This document shows, in pieces, positions 35,827-43,574 of a stretch of DNA of 43,574 nucleotides. Position numbers and translations under genes: made by a program. The stretch comes from an uncultured Alcanivoracaceae bacterium (lineage in GTDB: Bacteria; Pseudomonadota; Gammaproteobacteria; Xanthomonadales; Marinicellaceae). The notes under the pieces are model-generated. The model saw nothing but the letters and a program-made list of their open reading frames with translations, made no database searches and was not told the origin of the DNA. Location of the stretch: positions 1 to 43,574 of the forward strand of contig CAMZLQ010000040.1 of assembly GCA_947311585.1 (NCBI GenBank), written 5' to 3'. The first letter of the stretch is position 1; every line of letters begins with the position of its first letter.

Positions 35827-37074
35827 TTGAATATTAAGACAAAAACTTTACAAAAACTCGTGTTAGTTACTTCATTACTGGGAGGACAGATTGCCTGTGC
35901 CAATATGCTTTCTCCATTTGCGATGGATACGCAAACACAGGGTCTTAGTTACAGTAAAAATAATTCAATGTTTTTGGGTCAATGGAAAAACTTAATAGCT
36001 GATAAAATTAGTCCTGATTTTTATTCGAACTTAGGTGACTTAAGCTCAAGTGCAAATTCTGCTAGCTCAACGTTTAATTTTAATTATTTAGTAACAACTA
36101 AACGCTTTATCGTTCCTGTCTTTGAGGATAATTTTAGCCTTGATGATATTGGCAGTAAAAGTTTGTATTTCTCTTTTGCTACTGGAAACCAAAGAATATC
36201 GCCATTCTCTGTTGGTCAAATATTCAATGATGTTTCTTCTTTTGTTTTAGACAAAAAAGAAAAAAGCTATTCAAAACTGGTCAGTCAAGAATTTTATACA
36301 CCAAGCTATATTATTTCAAATGGTAATAGCTCCTTTGGAATTGGAGCCGTTCTTGTGCAACAACGCTTTTTAGACGACTCCTTTGGAAACATGATGTTTT
36401 CAAGCTCCTCAACATTGCAGTCCTATAATGATAAAGCTTTTATCAGAACCAGTAAAGGGACAGGTTATCAGTTGAATTTTACTCAACAATTGCCTGCTGA
36501 GGTCAGTGTGACTTTTGATTACCGCAGTCGAATTGAGATGAATGAATTTGATTCATTTGGAAGAAGCTATTCTCAGTCAGGTGATTTTGATATTCCTCGT
36601 CGGTACAGTTTGTTATTAAGTGTTCCCTTTGCACATGGGTATAAGTTGAATTTGTCATCTGAAAATATTGATTATTCAAATAGTAACACGGTAGTTCATG
36701 CGGGATATTCCCCTTCTTTCCTGAGTGCTTATAGTAGTCCAATAAGATCAATCTTTAAATTAAAAGATTTAACCGTATATTCTGTTGGTGTTGAGCAACA
36801 GTTGACTCACACAATATTATGGAAGGCTGATGTCGTTTCAAGACAACAAGCCCCTGCGACAACAGAAGTTTATAATAATATATTAAAAAATGATACAGCT
36901 GCTTACAGTTACCGATTGGGCTTTTCTAAAATTGTATCATTAGGTGAATTTAATTTTTATGCCAGTTATGCGAATAAGCCACTTTTAATTGGAGGAACTG
37001 AATTTGGGCGTTTAACTAGCACTCAATTATCACGTCACTTAGAAGGCGTAGCATCTTGGAGCTTTAGCTTCTAG
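35827..37074 (+). CDS. Putative outer-membrane beta-barrel protein
   Basis: 415 residues with a TTG start at 35827, chosen because the product then begins with a signal peptide (N-region 'KTKTLQK', then 'LVLVTSLLGGQIACAN'). The mature part is rich in Ser, Asn, Tyr and Phe with alternating hydrophobic patterns, no hydrophobic helix, and it ends in 'ASWSFSF', a terminal Phe typical of BAM-inserted barrels. No family recognised. No Shine-Dalgarno sequence is visible. TTGACA at 35766-35771 could be a -35 box, but no good -10 follows at standard spacing. The AI-2E permease gene begins nine bases later. Confidence 0.65.
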   Translation: MNIKTKTLQKLVLVTSLLGGQIACANMLSPFAMDTQTQGLSYSKNNSMFLGQWKNLIADKISPDFYSNLGDLSSSANSASSTFNFNYLVTTKRFIVPVFEDNFSLDDIGSKSLYFSFATGNQRISPFSVGQIFNDVSSFVLDKKEKSYSKLVSQEFYTPSYIISNGNSSFGIGAVLVQQRFLDDSFGNMMFSSSSTLQSYNDKAFIRTSKGTGYQLNFTQQLPAEVSVTFDYRSRIEMNEFDSFGRSYSQSGDFDIPRRYSLLLSVPFAHGYKLNLSSENIDYSNSNTVVHAGYSPSFLSAYSSPIRSIFKLKDLTVYSVGVEQQLTHTILWKADVVSRQQAPATTEVYNNILKNDTAAYSYRLGFSKIVSLGEFNFYASYANKPLLIGGTEFGRLTSTQLSRHLEGVASWSFSF

Positions 37075-37083
37075 TTACTTATA

Positions 37084-38145
37084 ATGAATGTACTAGCTAG
37101 CTGGTTCAAAAGGAACTTTAGTAACCCACAAGTCGTCATACTGGTCAGTCTATTGGTTATCGTATTTGCGACAGTCATCTTTTTTGGTAAACCACTGTCT
37201 CCTTTTTTTACCAGTATTGTCTTGGCTTATTTACTTGAAAGTGTCATTGTTAAACTGGAAAAATTAAAAATACCTCGCATCTTGGCAGTCACCTTGGTGT
37301 TTTTACTGTTTGTTGCTTTGTTATTGTTTATGATATTTTGGGTTTTGCCTGTTTTAACTACTCAAATATCCCAACTTGTTCAACAGCTACCAACCTACTT
37401 AGCTACAGGGCTTGAGTTTGTCAGAAAGTTACCAGAAAACTACCCAACTGTCATATCAATTGAGCAAGCCGCTTCCTTAACAACAACCATAACAACCGAG
37501 CTCACACAACTTGGGCAAGATGTCTTGTCAAAGACAGTGTCCTCTTTTTTTAGTGTTATTTCAATTGGTATATTTATCGTGTTGATGCCAATTCTGGTTT
37601 TTTTTATGCTAAAAGATAAAGACGTTATTCTTGCCTGGTTTAACCGTTTTATTCCTAAAGATTCTAAACTAACTTTTTCTATCTGGGGAGAAGTTGATGA
37701 ACAAATCGGAAATTATGTTCGAGGTAAGGTAATGGAAATATTTATTGTTGGATTGGTTACTTATATCTTGTTTATTATAATGGATTTGCAGTATTCAATC
37801 TTATTGGCGACCTTAACGGGTTTTTCTGTATTGATTCCTTATATTGGAGCGGCACTGGTAACGATTCCTATTGCTTTGGTTTCATTTTTTCAATTTGGGT
37901 GGACGAGTGATTTTGCTTGGTTAATAATGAGTTATGGCGTGATTCAATTATTGGATGGCAATGTGCTTGTACCGTGGTTGTTTTCAGAGGTCAATAATTT
38001 ACACCCTGTTGCCATTATTGTTGCGGTGTTATTTTTTGGAGCGATTTGGGGGTTTTGGGGGGTATTTTTTGCTATACCTTTAGCGACAATGGTTAATGCC
38101 ATTATCAATGCATGGCCAAATAAAATAACAAAGTTGGATTCTTAA
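37084..38145 (+). CDS. AI-2E family transporter (PerM/YdiK-like permease)
   Basis: 353 residues with about eight membrane helices: two at the N-terminus, one around 55-85, a soluble insert (about 95-150), then four to five at the C-terminus. 'LMPILVFFMLKDKD', 'VDEQIGNYVRGKVMEI' and 'GFSVLIPYIGAALVTIPIAL' are characteristic. Family members have been linked to autoinducer-2 or ion export; the actual substrate cannot be told. Nine bases after the putative barrel gene; converges on the glutaredoxin gene. Confidence 0.9.
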   Translation: MNVLASWFKRNFSNPQVVILVSLLVIVFATVIFFGKPLSPFFTSIVLAYLLESVIVKLEKLKIPRILAVTLVFLLFVALLLFMIFWVLPVLTTQISQLVQQLPTYLATGLEFVRKLPENYPTVISIEQAASLTTTITTELTQLGQDVLSKTVSSFFSVISIGIFIVLMPILVFFMLKDKDVILAWFNRFIPKDSKLTFSIWGEVDEQIGNYVRGKVMEIFIVGLVTYILFIIMDLQYSILLATLTGFSVLIPYIGAALVTIPIALVSFFQFGWTSDFAWLIMSYGVIQLLDGNVLVPWLFSEVNNLHPVAIIVAVLFFGAIWGFWGVFFAIPLATMVNAIINAWPNKITKLDS

Positions 38146-38155
38146 TAAGGGGTGT

Positions 38156-38413
38156 TTATTCAATAACAAGGCTATTGATTAACTCACCAGATTTAGCTTG
38201 GGAAACCAAATCACCGTACCCTCCAATGTATTCATCGTCAATAAAAAATTGAGGGGCGGTAAATCGCCCTGATTTATTAATCATTTCTCGCATAAGCGAA
38301 GAGCTTTTATTAATGCGTATTTCTTTATAGCTCACACCAAGCTTTTTAAGGGTTCGCTTGGCAATAAAACAATAAGGACACAAAAAGCTTCCATAAATTA
38401 TTACTTTAGTCAT
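38156..38413 (-). CDS. grxC: Glutaredoxin (dithiol CPYC type)
   Basis: 85 residues from the ATG at 38413 (MTKVIIYGSFLCPYC), with GAGAAT upstream; this matches the normal glutaredoxin-3 start, though the frame stays open to 38509. The CPYC active site is at about 12-15, 'TAPQFFIDDEYIGGYGDL' carries the cis-Pro and the GG glutathione-binding turn. Last gene of the aroK-aroB-SPOR-grx string. Confidence 0.88.
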   Translation of the reverse strand: MTKVIIYGSFLCPYCFIAKRTLKKLGVSYKEIRINKSSSLMREMINKSGRFTAPQFFIDDEYIGGYGDLVSQAKSGELINSLVIE

Positions 38414-38486
38414 TTTTATTCTCGTCGTAATATTATTTAAACCCCATTTTATAGTAATGAATATTAAGATTCCGTTAGGAATTTGT

Positions 38487-39086
38487 TTAAAATTCGTCAA
38501 TATAGCCATTAATGATGAGATTATTCAGGGGTCTTAACCAATACTCTTTAATAGATGAAGGGATGTTTGGCTTATCGTTAAGTCCTGTTTGTTTGTCTTT
38601 ATACAATCCATAAAGCACAATCCACCAATCCATATTGTTGTGTTTGGACTTAACGATTAATACATCGTTCTTTTTTAAGTTGTTTTTACTTATAAAATTA
38701 AGTGCATTTTGTGGCGTGCTTACGCCAATGAGTTGATAAGACCATGAGTTTTCATAAGGGTTGTTGTTTTGGCTCTTTTTTGTCAGAACACGAGGGGTTG
38801 TTTTTGTAGTGTTATGGGCTTTGGGTGCAATAAACTGTGGGACTTTTAATTGTTTTATGACAACATTTGAAGCCAGTTGATTAGATGAGTTTTCTTTATT
38901 GAGTTTTTTTGATTTTTTATTAGCGAGTTCTTTTTTATCTTCGGGAGCACAAATCCACTTACTTTGAGCGGCATAGCAAACAATATTCGTCTCTTTTTTG
39001 TTGGTCTTTGCCATTAAGGCGAAAGAACACAAGCATAAAATTAATGCTGAGTGCTTAATATGGCTTGTAATATATCTTTTTCGCAT
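38487..39086 (-). CDS. SPOR-domain protein, DamX-like
   Basis: 199 residues. A signal peptide or anchor (RKRYITSHIKHSALILCLCSFALMA) is followed by a low-complexity Lys/Asn linker with two Cys (about 36 and 46) and a C-terminal SPOR domain (about 108-190, 'SWSYQLIGVSTPQNALNFI ... WWIVLYGLYKDKQ'). SPOR domains bind denuded glycan strands at the septum. The gene after aroB in many gammaproteobacteria is damX, so an equivalent is likely, but this protein is shorter. Its start lies 46 bases inside aroB; later starts would cut the signal peptide. Confidence 0.75.
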   Translation of the reverse strand: MRKRYITSHIKHSALILCLCSFALMAKTNKKETNIVCYAAQSKWICAPEDKKELANKKSKKLNKENSSNQLASNVVIKQLKVPQFIAPKAHNTTKTTPRVLTKKSQNNNPYENSWSYQLIGVSTPQNALNFISKNNLKKNDVLIVKSKHNNMDWWIVLYGLYKDKQTGLNDKPNIPSSIKEYWLRPLNNLIINGYIDEF

Positions 39087-40129
39087 ACGTTATTTTGAAT
39101 AAAGGCGTTACCAATGGATTTTAATAAAATGAGGCGATGAGAGTTATTAACCGTTTTTTTATCCAATCGCATCAATTCAACAAGTTCAGTGGCATTAACT
39201 GCCTTAGGTAGCATAGTTAATAAATTGAAATCTTGCAAGTGCTTTTCGAGTTCTTTTCGTAGATTGTCATTTGCCACGCCTAGGTTAACAGAAAGTTGCG
39301 CAGCCATTACCATACCAATAGCAACCGCTTCGCCATGTGTGTACTCTTTGTAGTGGGTATAGGTTTCAATGGCATGAGCAAATGTGTGTCCTAAATTTAA
39401 TAGAGCACGAATCCCAGACTCTTTTTCATCCTGTTGAACGATTTCTTTTTTGTATTTGCAGCACTTGGCAATTAACTCACACATAAGTGGCAAATTTAAG
39501 TCTACTATTTCTTTTGAGTGTTCGTGTAACCATTGTTTGAATTGTGGTTGATTAATAAAACCGTATTTAGTGGTTTCTCCAAGCCCTGATTTAAACTCTC
39601 TTTCTGGTAGCGTTTTTAACGTTGATGCATTAATAATGACAGCCAAGGGTTGATGAAATGCGCCGATTAGGTTTTTGCCTTTTTTATGGTTAATCCCTGT
39701 TTTACCACCAACGGAGGCATCCACTTGAGCCAATAAACTCGTTGGAACCTGAATAAAATCAATGCCACGCATCCAACTTGCTGCAGCAAAACCAGTCATA
39801 TCACAAATAACGCCACCACCTAAGCTCATTAATAAATCACTGCGATTAAAACCATTGTCCGCAAGAAAGTCTAAAATTTGATTCCAAGAATCTTGGTTTT
39901 TATATTGTTCACCATCCTTGAGAATAAGGTGATGCAGTGAATTGTTGTAGCGTTTTAATGATTGCTTTAAAGGCTCAAGGTATAAGGGTGCGACAGTTTC
40001 ATTTGAAATAATAGCAATTTTTCTGTTTTTCAATAGGTGAGCAACCGCATTAAAATCAAAACAGGTTTCATTGATAAATATGCTGTAGTTACAGTGACTG
40101 AGGTTAATATTAACAATTTGAGTATTCAT
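39041..40129 (-). CDS. aroB: 3-dehydroquinate synthase
   Basis: Second step of the shikimate pathway. About 362 residues from the ATG at 40129 (MNTQIVNINLSHCNYSIFIN); the frame extends to 40168, and an ATG at 40135 is also possible. Diagnostic: 'DGEQYKN', 'SLGGGVICDMTGFAAASWMRG', 'VDASVGGKTGINHKKGKN', and metal ligands in 'NLGHTFAHAIE' and 'YTHGEAVAIGM'. Downstream of aroK, upstream of the SPOR gene. Confidence 0.95.
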   Translation of the reverse strand: MNTQIVNINLSHCNYSIFINETCFDFNAVAHLLKNRKIAIISNETVAPLYLEPLKQSLKRYNNSLHHLILKDGEQYKNQDSWNQILDFLADNGFNRSDLLMSLGGGVICDMTGFAAASWMRGIDFIQVPTSLLAQVDASVGGKTGINHKKGKNLIGAFHQPLAVIINASTLKTLPEREFKSGLGETTKYGFINQPQFKQWLHEHSKEIVDLNLPLMCELIAKCCKYKKEIVQQDEKESGIRALLNLGHTFAHAIETYTHYKEYTHGEAVAIGMVMAAQLSVNLGVANDNLRKELEKHLQDFNLLTMLPKAVNATELVELMRLDKKTVNNSHRLILLKSIGNAFIQNNVCEKDILQAILSTQH

Positions 40130-40171
40130 GTGCATATTATTGAATAAATCAAAAAGCAAGACAATCAAAGA

Positions 40172-40693
40172 TTATAAATAATGTTTAATTATAATCGTTG
40201 CCATCTTATAAGCGGACTGATGGGCGGTTTTAACCGTTGTAGTGGCAACTGATTCGTAAAGAGGGTTGCGAATTTGAGCCATTTGCTGCAACCTAAGTTT
40301 TCTATCATCGCATTGCAACAACGGTCTTTTCTTGTCTTTCCTTAAGCGATAAAGTTGCTGCTTGACATCTGTTTTGAGGTAAATAATAGAGGATTGACTT
40401 TGTTTTAAGATGTTAATGTTTTCAGGAGTTACAATTATTCCACCACCAGTGGCAATGATGGCAGGTGGTTTTTTTAATAATTTGGATAACATCTGAGTTT
40501 CACGCTTGCGAAATCCTTCTTCCTTTTCAATCTCAAAAATTAAATTTACGCTAACTCCACAACATTTTTCTAATTCATCATCAATATCATAAAATTCCAT
40601 TCCAAGTTTATGTGCCAAAATAGAGCCAACAGTAGACTTCCCTGCCCCCATGGGGCCAATTAAGATAATATGATTTTGATTTTTAAGATTCAC
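40172..40693 (-). CDS. aroK: Shikimate kinase
   Basis: 173 residues. Walker A 'LIGPMGAGKSTVGS' (about 11-24), the shikimate-binding 'DIDDELE' and 'FRKRET', 'ATGGGIIV' and the lid 'RPLLQ'. First gene of the minus-strand aroK-aroB-SPOR-grx group. The pilMNOPQ cluster that precedes aroK in many relatives is not here; instead a pilin gene lies divergently upstream. Confidence 0.95.
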   Translation of the reverse strand: MNLKNQNHIILIGPMGAGKSTVGSILAHKLGMEFYDIDDELEKCCGVSVNLIFEIEKEEGFRKRETQMLSKLLKKPPAIIATGGGIIVTPENINILKQSQSSIIYLKTDVKQQLYRLRKDKKRPLLQCDDRKLRLQQMAQIRNPLYESVATTTVKTAHQSAYKMATIIIKHYL

Positions 40694-40824
40694 AAGCTAT
40701 TGGTATTTTAAATAAGTGAAGTCTAGCATGAAAAAAAGATGAATAACCGTATATTTTGAAAAAAATAAGTAGGTAACAAAAATTGTCAAATGAATCAGAA
40801 TAACTAAATTAAGGTAGTGAATAA

Positions 40825-40849
40825 CCCTTAAGTTCGCAAATAGTAAGGG
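40825..40849. promoter_or_regulatory. Inverted repeat upstream of the first pilin gene
   Basis: CCCTTA (40825-40830) and TAAGGG (40844-40849) form a perfect six-base inverted repeat with a 13-base spacer, about 75-100 bases before the pilin ATG. It could be an operator. I see no convincing sigma-54 (GG-N10-GC) promoter in this gap. Confidence 0.25.
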
Positions 40850-40922
40850 AATCAAAGGTTTCTAATTGGTAATAATTAAATTTATTTAATAGTATAAGTG
40901 AAAAATTATAAGGTGTACGCAT

Positions 40923-41393
40923 ATGAAACAGAGAAATAAAGGTTTTACATTAATAGAATTAATGATTGTTATTGCAATCATTGGAATCTTAATGGCGTAT
41001 GCAATTCCAGCTTATAAAACTTATACCACACGTACATTACTTAACGAAGGTAATAATATGTCTTCTAGTTATAAGCTGGCTATATCTTTAGCGTATGCAA
41101 AAGGAGTTCCATTGACGAGTATTAATAATGGAGTGTTTGGAGTGGCTAATGCATCAGCAAGAGGAGAGTGCGTTAAAGATGTGACAGTAACAGGTGTTGC
41201 TGCAGAAGTGGCAATTGTGGTAACTTATGATTGTGCCGCTGGAACAAAAGGACAAGCTTATCCAGATGTGGATTCTGCAACATTAACATGGAAAGCTACA
41301 TCACCTGCGGCGACAAATACTGGGACTTTATTAGTGTGGGAGTGTGTTTTTAATCCTTCTGCAGTAGCCTATAATCCCTGCCCCAATGCATAA
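40923..41393 (+). CDS. Type IV pilin (PilA-like), copy 1
   Basis: 156 residues. Class III prepilin leader MKQRNKG, cleaved before [20 protein letters not shown], with Glu5 of the mature protein. The globular part has four Cys (in 'GECVKD', 'YDCAAGT', 'WECVF' and 'NPCPNA'), two of which probably close the C-terminal D-loop. A ribosome binding site AAGGTG (40910-40915) precedes the ATG. A close paralog follows at 42015. Divergent from aroK. Confidence 0.93.
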   Translation: MKQRNKGFTLIELMIVIAIIGILMAYAIPAYKTYTTRTLLNEGNNMSSSYKLAISLAYAKGVPLTSINNGVFGVANASARGECVKDVTVTGVAAEVAIVVTYDCAAGTKGQAYPDVDSATLTWKATSPAATNTGTLLVWECVFNPSAVAYNPCPNA

Positions 41394-42014
41394 AGAGTAT
41401 GTAAACTAAACTGTGTAAGTTAGTTTTAGGCCTTTTTCTTACCTCGTTAAATCTATTATAAAGCTAAAATAAAGTCTCCGGATTTATTAGACCATTACAG
41501 TGAGTTTCAATCCAAGCATGATGCCTATTAATGATTCATTATTCATGAGCTAAAATTATACTTTATCCACTACATTTCCCATAGAGCCTTCAAGTTGTGC
41601 TGTAATGCTCTAGGTTTTGGGCGGAGTTGTCTACAATAGACTTAGGGTGACGAGAATTTTATACAGAAGCCTTACCAAGAATAAATAGGCATAAACAAGG
41701 ATTGGTATTATTTCCTTTTTGATTATTGATGATATCTTGTGAAAAGCTAAAAGGGTATAAACATATTACTGTGCGTTGTTCGTATTTGGTATAAAAAGGT
41801 GATACAGGTAATTAATGACAATATTTGTCCAATTTAAGATACATTTTTTTACAATCCAGCTTGTTTTGTTCAAAATTAATTCTTTTATAGAATATCTGGT
41901 ACTTGCAATTGATAAAGACCGATTGAAATTATAATATTGATTTCAAGTTGAATGAGGCGAAAATAATTTTAAGTTTTATTCAGTATTTTTTTTAAACAAT
42001 ATGAGGAAAGTAAA
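41394..42014. other. Spacer between the two pilin genes
   Basis: 621 bases without a convincing gene. Near its start AAACTAA (41403-41409) and TTAGTTT (41420-41426), then a T-run at 41433-41437, could terminate the first pilin. Further on there are several small inverted repeats: TAGAGC/GCTCTA (41582-41587, 41607-41612) and GTCTA-CAA-TAGAC (41629-41641). A CATTACAG-containing stretch at 41472-41500 has a loosely related inverted counterpart at about 41599-41643. TATAAT at 41930-41935 is a possible -10 for the second pilin, with no good -35. Confidence 0.45.
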
Positions 42015-42488
42015 ATGAAAAATCAAAAAAGACAAGCAGGTTTCACACTAATCGAATTAATGATCGTTATTGCGATTATCGGTATTTTAATGGCATATGC
42101 AATTCCTGCATACAAAGACTATACTACACGTACATTGCTAAATGAAGGCAACGCAATGGCTGCAGGTTATAAATTGGCAGTTAGTACAGCTTATGCTAAA
42201 AATGGAACATTGGCTGGTTTAGCTAATGGTGCAGGTGGAATTGGTTTAGCAGCGGCTCGTGGAGAGTGTGTTAAGGATATGACTGTAAGTGGAGCTGCTG
42301 GATCTGCAACAATTGTAATCACTTATGATTGTGCTGCGGGTACAAGAGGACAAGCAAATCCTGATGTTGATGGTGCAACATTAACTTGGACAGCAACACC
42401 TGGTGCAGCCAACTCTGGTACCTCTTTGGTATGGGAATGTACGTTTAGTACTCCTGCTGCTGCATATAATCCTTGTCCTAATGCTTAA
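42015..42488 (+). CDS. Type IV pilin (PilA-like), copy 2
   Basis: 157 residues. Leader MKNQKRQAG, then [20 protein letters not shown] as in copy 1. The two paralogs match closely to about mature residue 40 and in the Cys-bearing segments 'ARGECVKD', 'TYDCAAGT' and 'AYNPCPNA', but differ between these, where this copy is richer in Gly and Ala. A strong ribosome binding site (GAGGAAAG) and a strong terminator suggest it may be the main pilin; that is an inference. Confidence 0.94.
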   Translation: MKNQKRQAGFTLIELMIVIAIIGILMAYAIPAYKDYTTRTLLNEGNAMAAGYKLAVSTAYAKNGTLAGLANGAGGIGLAAARGECVKDMTVSGAAGSATIVITYDCAAGTRGQANPDVDGATLTWTATPGAANSGTSLVWECTFSTPAAAYNPCPNA

Positions 42489-42512
42489 TAGCTAACTAAG
42501 ACTTGAGAAGAG

Positions 42513-42545
42513 AAAGGCTCATCGTTTATGATGAGCCTTTTTTTT
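42513..42545 (+). terminator. Terminator after the second pilin gene
   Basis: AAAGGCTCATC (42513-42523) and GATGAGCCTTT (42530-42540) form an 11-bp stem with a six-base loop; the T-run continues to 42545. Confidence 0.9.
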
Positions 42546-42595
42546 GTATAAAAAAGTTTCAAGGTTTGTAAAGAACGAGGTCAGTTCAGTGCAAA

Positions 42596-43561
42596 TTACA
42601 AAAACGGTTTATAGGGATTTAAATTTCTATAAGCAATCTCCAAATTCCTCCTCCATGAATCAAACCCAATACGCCTTATGGGCGATCCTTCGGTTTTTTT
42701 AAGGAAGGTTTCTTCATCCCATTTCATCAGCTCTTTTATATCGGGTTCGTCAAATTGGTTGCGGGGCAAAAAGTCGGTAACTTTTGAATCGGTGGCAAAT
42801 TTATTCCAAGGACAGACCATTTGGCAATCATCACAGCCGTAAATTCTATTTCCAATGGCTTTGTGAAATTCTTTTGGAATTGGGCCTTTGTGTTCGATTG
42901 TGAGGTAAGAAATACAACGGCGTGCATCAACTTGAAAAGGAGCTATGATGGCTTTTGTCGGGCAGGCATCTATGCACTTTGTACACGTTCCGCAGTGGAA
43001 TGAGGCCTTTTTGCTGATTGGTAATGGGATATTGGTGTAAATTTCACCCAAAAAGAAATAACTGCCCGCCTTTGCGTTGAGCACATTGCTGTGTTTGCCA
43101 ATCCAGCCAATGCCAGCTTTCTCGGCGATGGCTTTTTCCATAACGGGTGCAGAATCGGTAAAGACGCGATAATTAAAATCGTTGACTTCTGCTTTAATTT
43201 TTTCAGCTAAGTTTTTGAGTTTTTTCCGTATAAGTTTATGGTAATCTCGTCCCATGGCATAACGTGAAATAGCGGCTTTTTGTGGTTTTTTTAAGACTTC
43301 TTGGTAAGGAATGGTGGTCTTATTGAAATAATCGAAACGCAGGGAAATAATTCGTATTGTGTCTTCAACCAACTCATTAGGATTTGTACGCATAGAGCCA
43401 TGTTTGTGCATAAAATCCATTTGCCCATGAAATCCTTTGGCAATCCATTTTTTCAAGTGTGCTTCTGCTTCAGATAAGTCCACATCCGAAACCCCAACTT
43501 GTGAAAAGCCAAGCTCAAGAGCCCAAATTTGTATCTGTTTTAACAGTTCTGAATAAATCAT
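42596..43561 (-). CDS. queG: Epoxyqueuosine reductase QueG
   Basis: Last step of queuosine synthesis in tRNA, reducing epoxyqueuosine with cobalamin and two 4Fe-4S clusters. 321 residues. 'GFSQVGVSDVDLSEAEAHLKKW' opens the protein; 'SDSAPVMEKAIAEKAGIGWIGKH'-like region carries the catalytic Asp in 'FTDSAPVMEK' (about 139-148). Cluster cysteines are in 'CGTCTKCIDACPTKAI' (about 191-206) and 'GCDDCQMVCPWNKF' (about 239-252). It requires vitamin B12. Complete within the window and convergent with the second pilin. Confidence 0.96.
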   Translation of the reverse strand: MIYSELLKQIQIWALELGFSQVGVSDVDLSEAEAHLKKWIAKGFHGQMDFMHKHGSMRTNPNELVEDTIRIISLRFDYFNKTTIPYQEVLKKPQKAAISRYAMGRDYHKLIRKKLKNLAEKIKAEVNDFNYRVFTDSAPVMEKAIAEKAGIGWIGKHSNVLNAKAGSYFFLGEIYTNIPLPISKKASFHCGTCTKCIDACPTKAIIAPFQVDARRCISYLTIEHKGPIPKEFHKAIGNRIYGCDDCQMVCPWNKFATDSKVTDFLPRNQFDEPDIKELMKWDEETFLKKTEGSPIRRIGFDSWRRNLEIAYRNLNPYKPFL

Positions 43562-43574
43562 TTTTATCTCGCAC

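Noticed and set aside
41880-42014. Sigma-54 promoter for the second pilin (TGGTACTTGC near 41897-41906)
   Set aside because: The GG and GC are five bases apart instead of ten, so the -24/-12 spacing is wrong.
1-43574. CRISPR array, prophage, toxin-antitoxin or restriction system
   Set aside because: No regularly spaced repeats, phage structural genes, integrase, or paired toxin-antitoxin or methylase-nuclease genes are present.

Overview
The window is a 43.6-kb stretch of an AT-rich gammaproteobacterial chromosome, mostly housekeeping genes in short operons. Support for the class: the rsmI / lpoA-yraN-dolP locus, the lolB-ispE-tRNA-Gln-prs-rplY-pth order, accBC-prmA-fis-purHD, and aroK-aroB followed by a SPOR (DamX-like) gene. 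Heme A synthesis (cyoE, ctaA) indicates an aerobe with an aa3-type oxidase. Type IV pilins and a Sec-exported DUF1566 protein carrying an N-terminal 'SNGFE' motif suggest a marine, Marinicella-like organism, but that is an inference from memory, not a placement.

Layout. 1-2357 (minus strand): a GNAT gene with a 79-bp duplicated fragment beside it, a secreted CHAP amidase and an enoyl-CoA hydratase. 2501-6194 (plus): a Mip/FkpA-type prolyl isomerase with a strong terminator, then nudL-like, miaB and phoH. 6199-7359 (minus): a YqhD-like alcohol dehydrogenase. 7360-9109: a repeat-bearing spacer and two DUF1566 genes. 9247-14525 (minus): heme O and heme A synthases, a thioredoxin-fold-like CxxxC membrane protein, and PBP1A. 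14684-18852: a small membrane protein, rsmI, lpoA-yraN-dolP and another small membrane protein. 18854-21370 (minus): gloB, zapE and an alpha/beta hydrolase. 21471-24138 (plus): an AmpG-like permease and a cNMP-binding/rhodanese fusion. 24156-28143 (minus): pth, rplY, prs, tRNA-Gln, ispE, lolB. 28348-35694 (plus): aroQ, a MITE, accB-accC-prmA-DUF3426-fis, purH-purD. 35827-38145 (plus): a putative outer-membrane barrel and an AI-2E family permease. 38156-40693 (minus): glutaredoxin, SPOR protein, aroB, aroK. 40923-42488 (plus): two paralogous type IV pilins with a 621-bp spacer. 42596-43561 (minus): queG.

Functional links: mrcA (PBP1A) and lpoA (its outer-membrane activator) lie about 1.3 kb apart, with an AmpG-like permease nearby, so peptidoglycan synthesis and recycling are represented. 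Shikimate-pathway genes (aroQ, aroB, aroK), purine synthesis (prs, purH, purD) and tRNA modification (miaB, queG) recur. lolB, lpoA and dolP are envelope lipoproteins or lipoprotein-handling genes.

The most interesting structure is not a gene. A 161-bp inverted-repeat element (28774-28934, TTA target duplication) inserted into the last codons of aroQ. Removing it together with one TTA restores an in-frame stop and a compact aroQ-accB junction. Two related end sequences lie at 9133-9176 and 18568-18586. I found no new defence system, CRISPR array, prophage or transposase gene.
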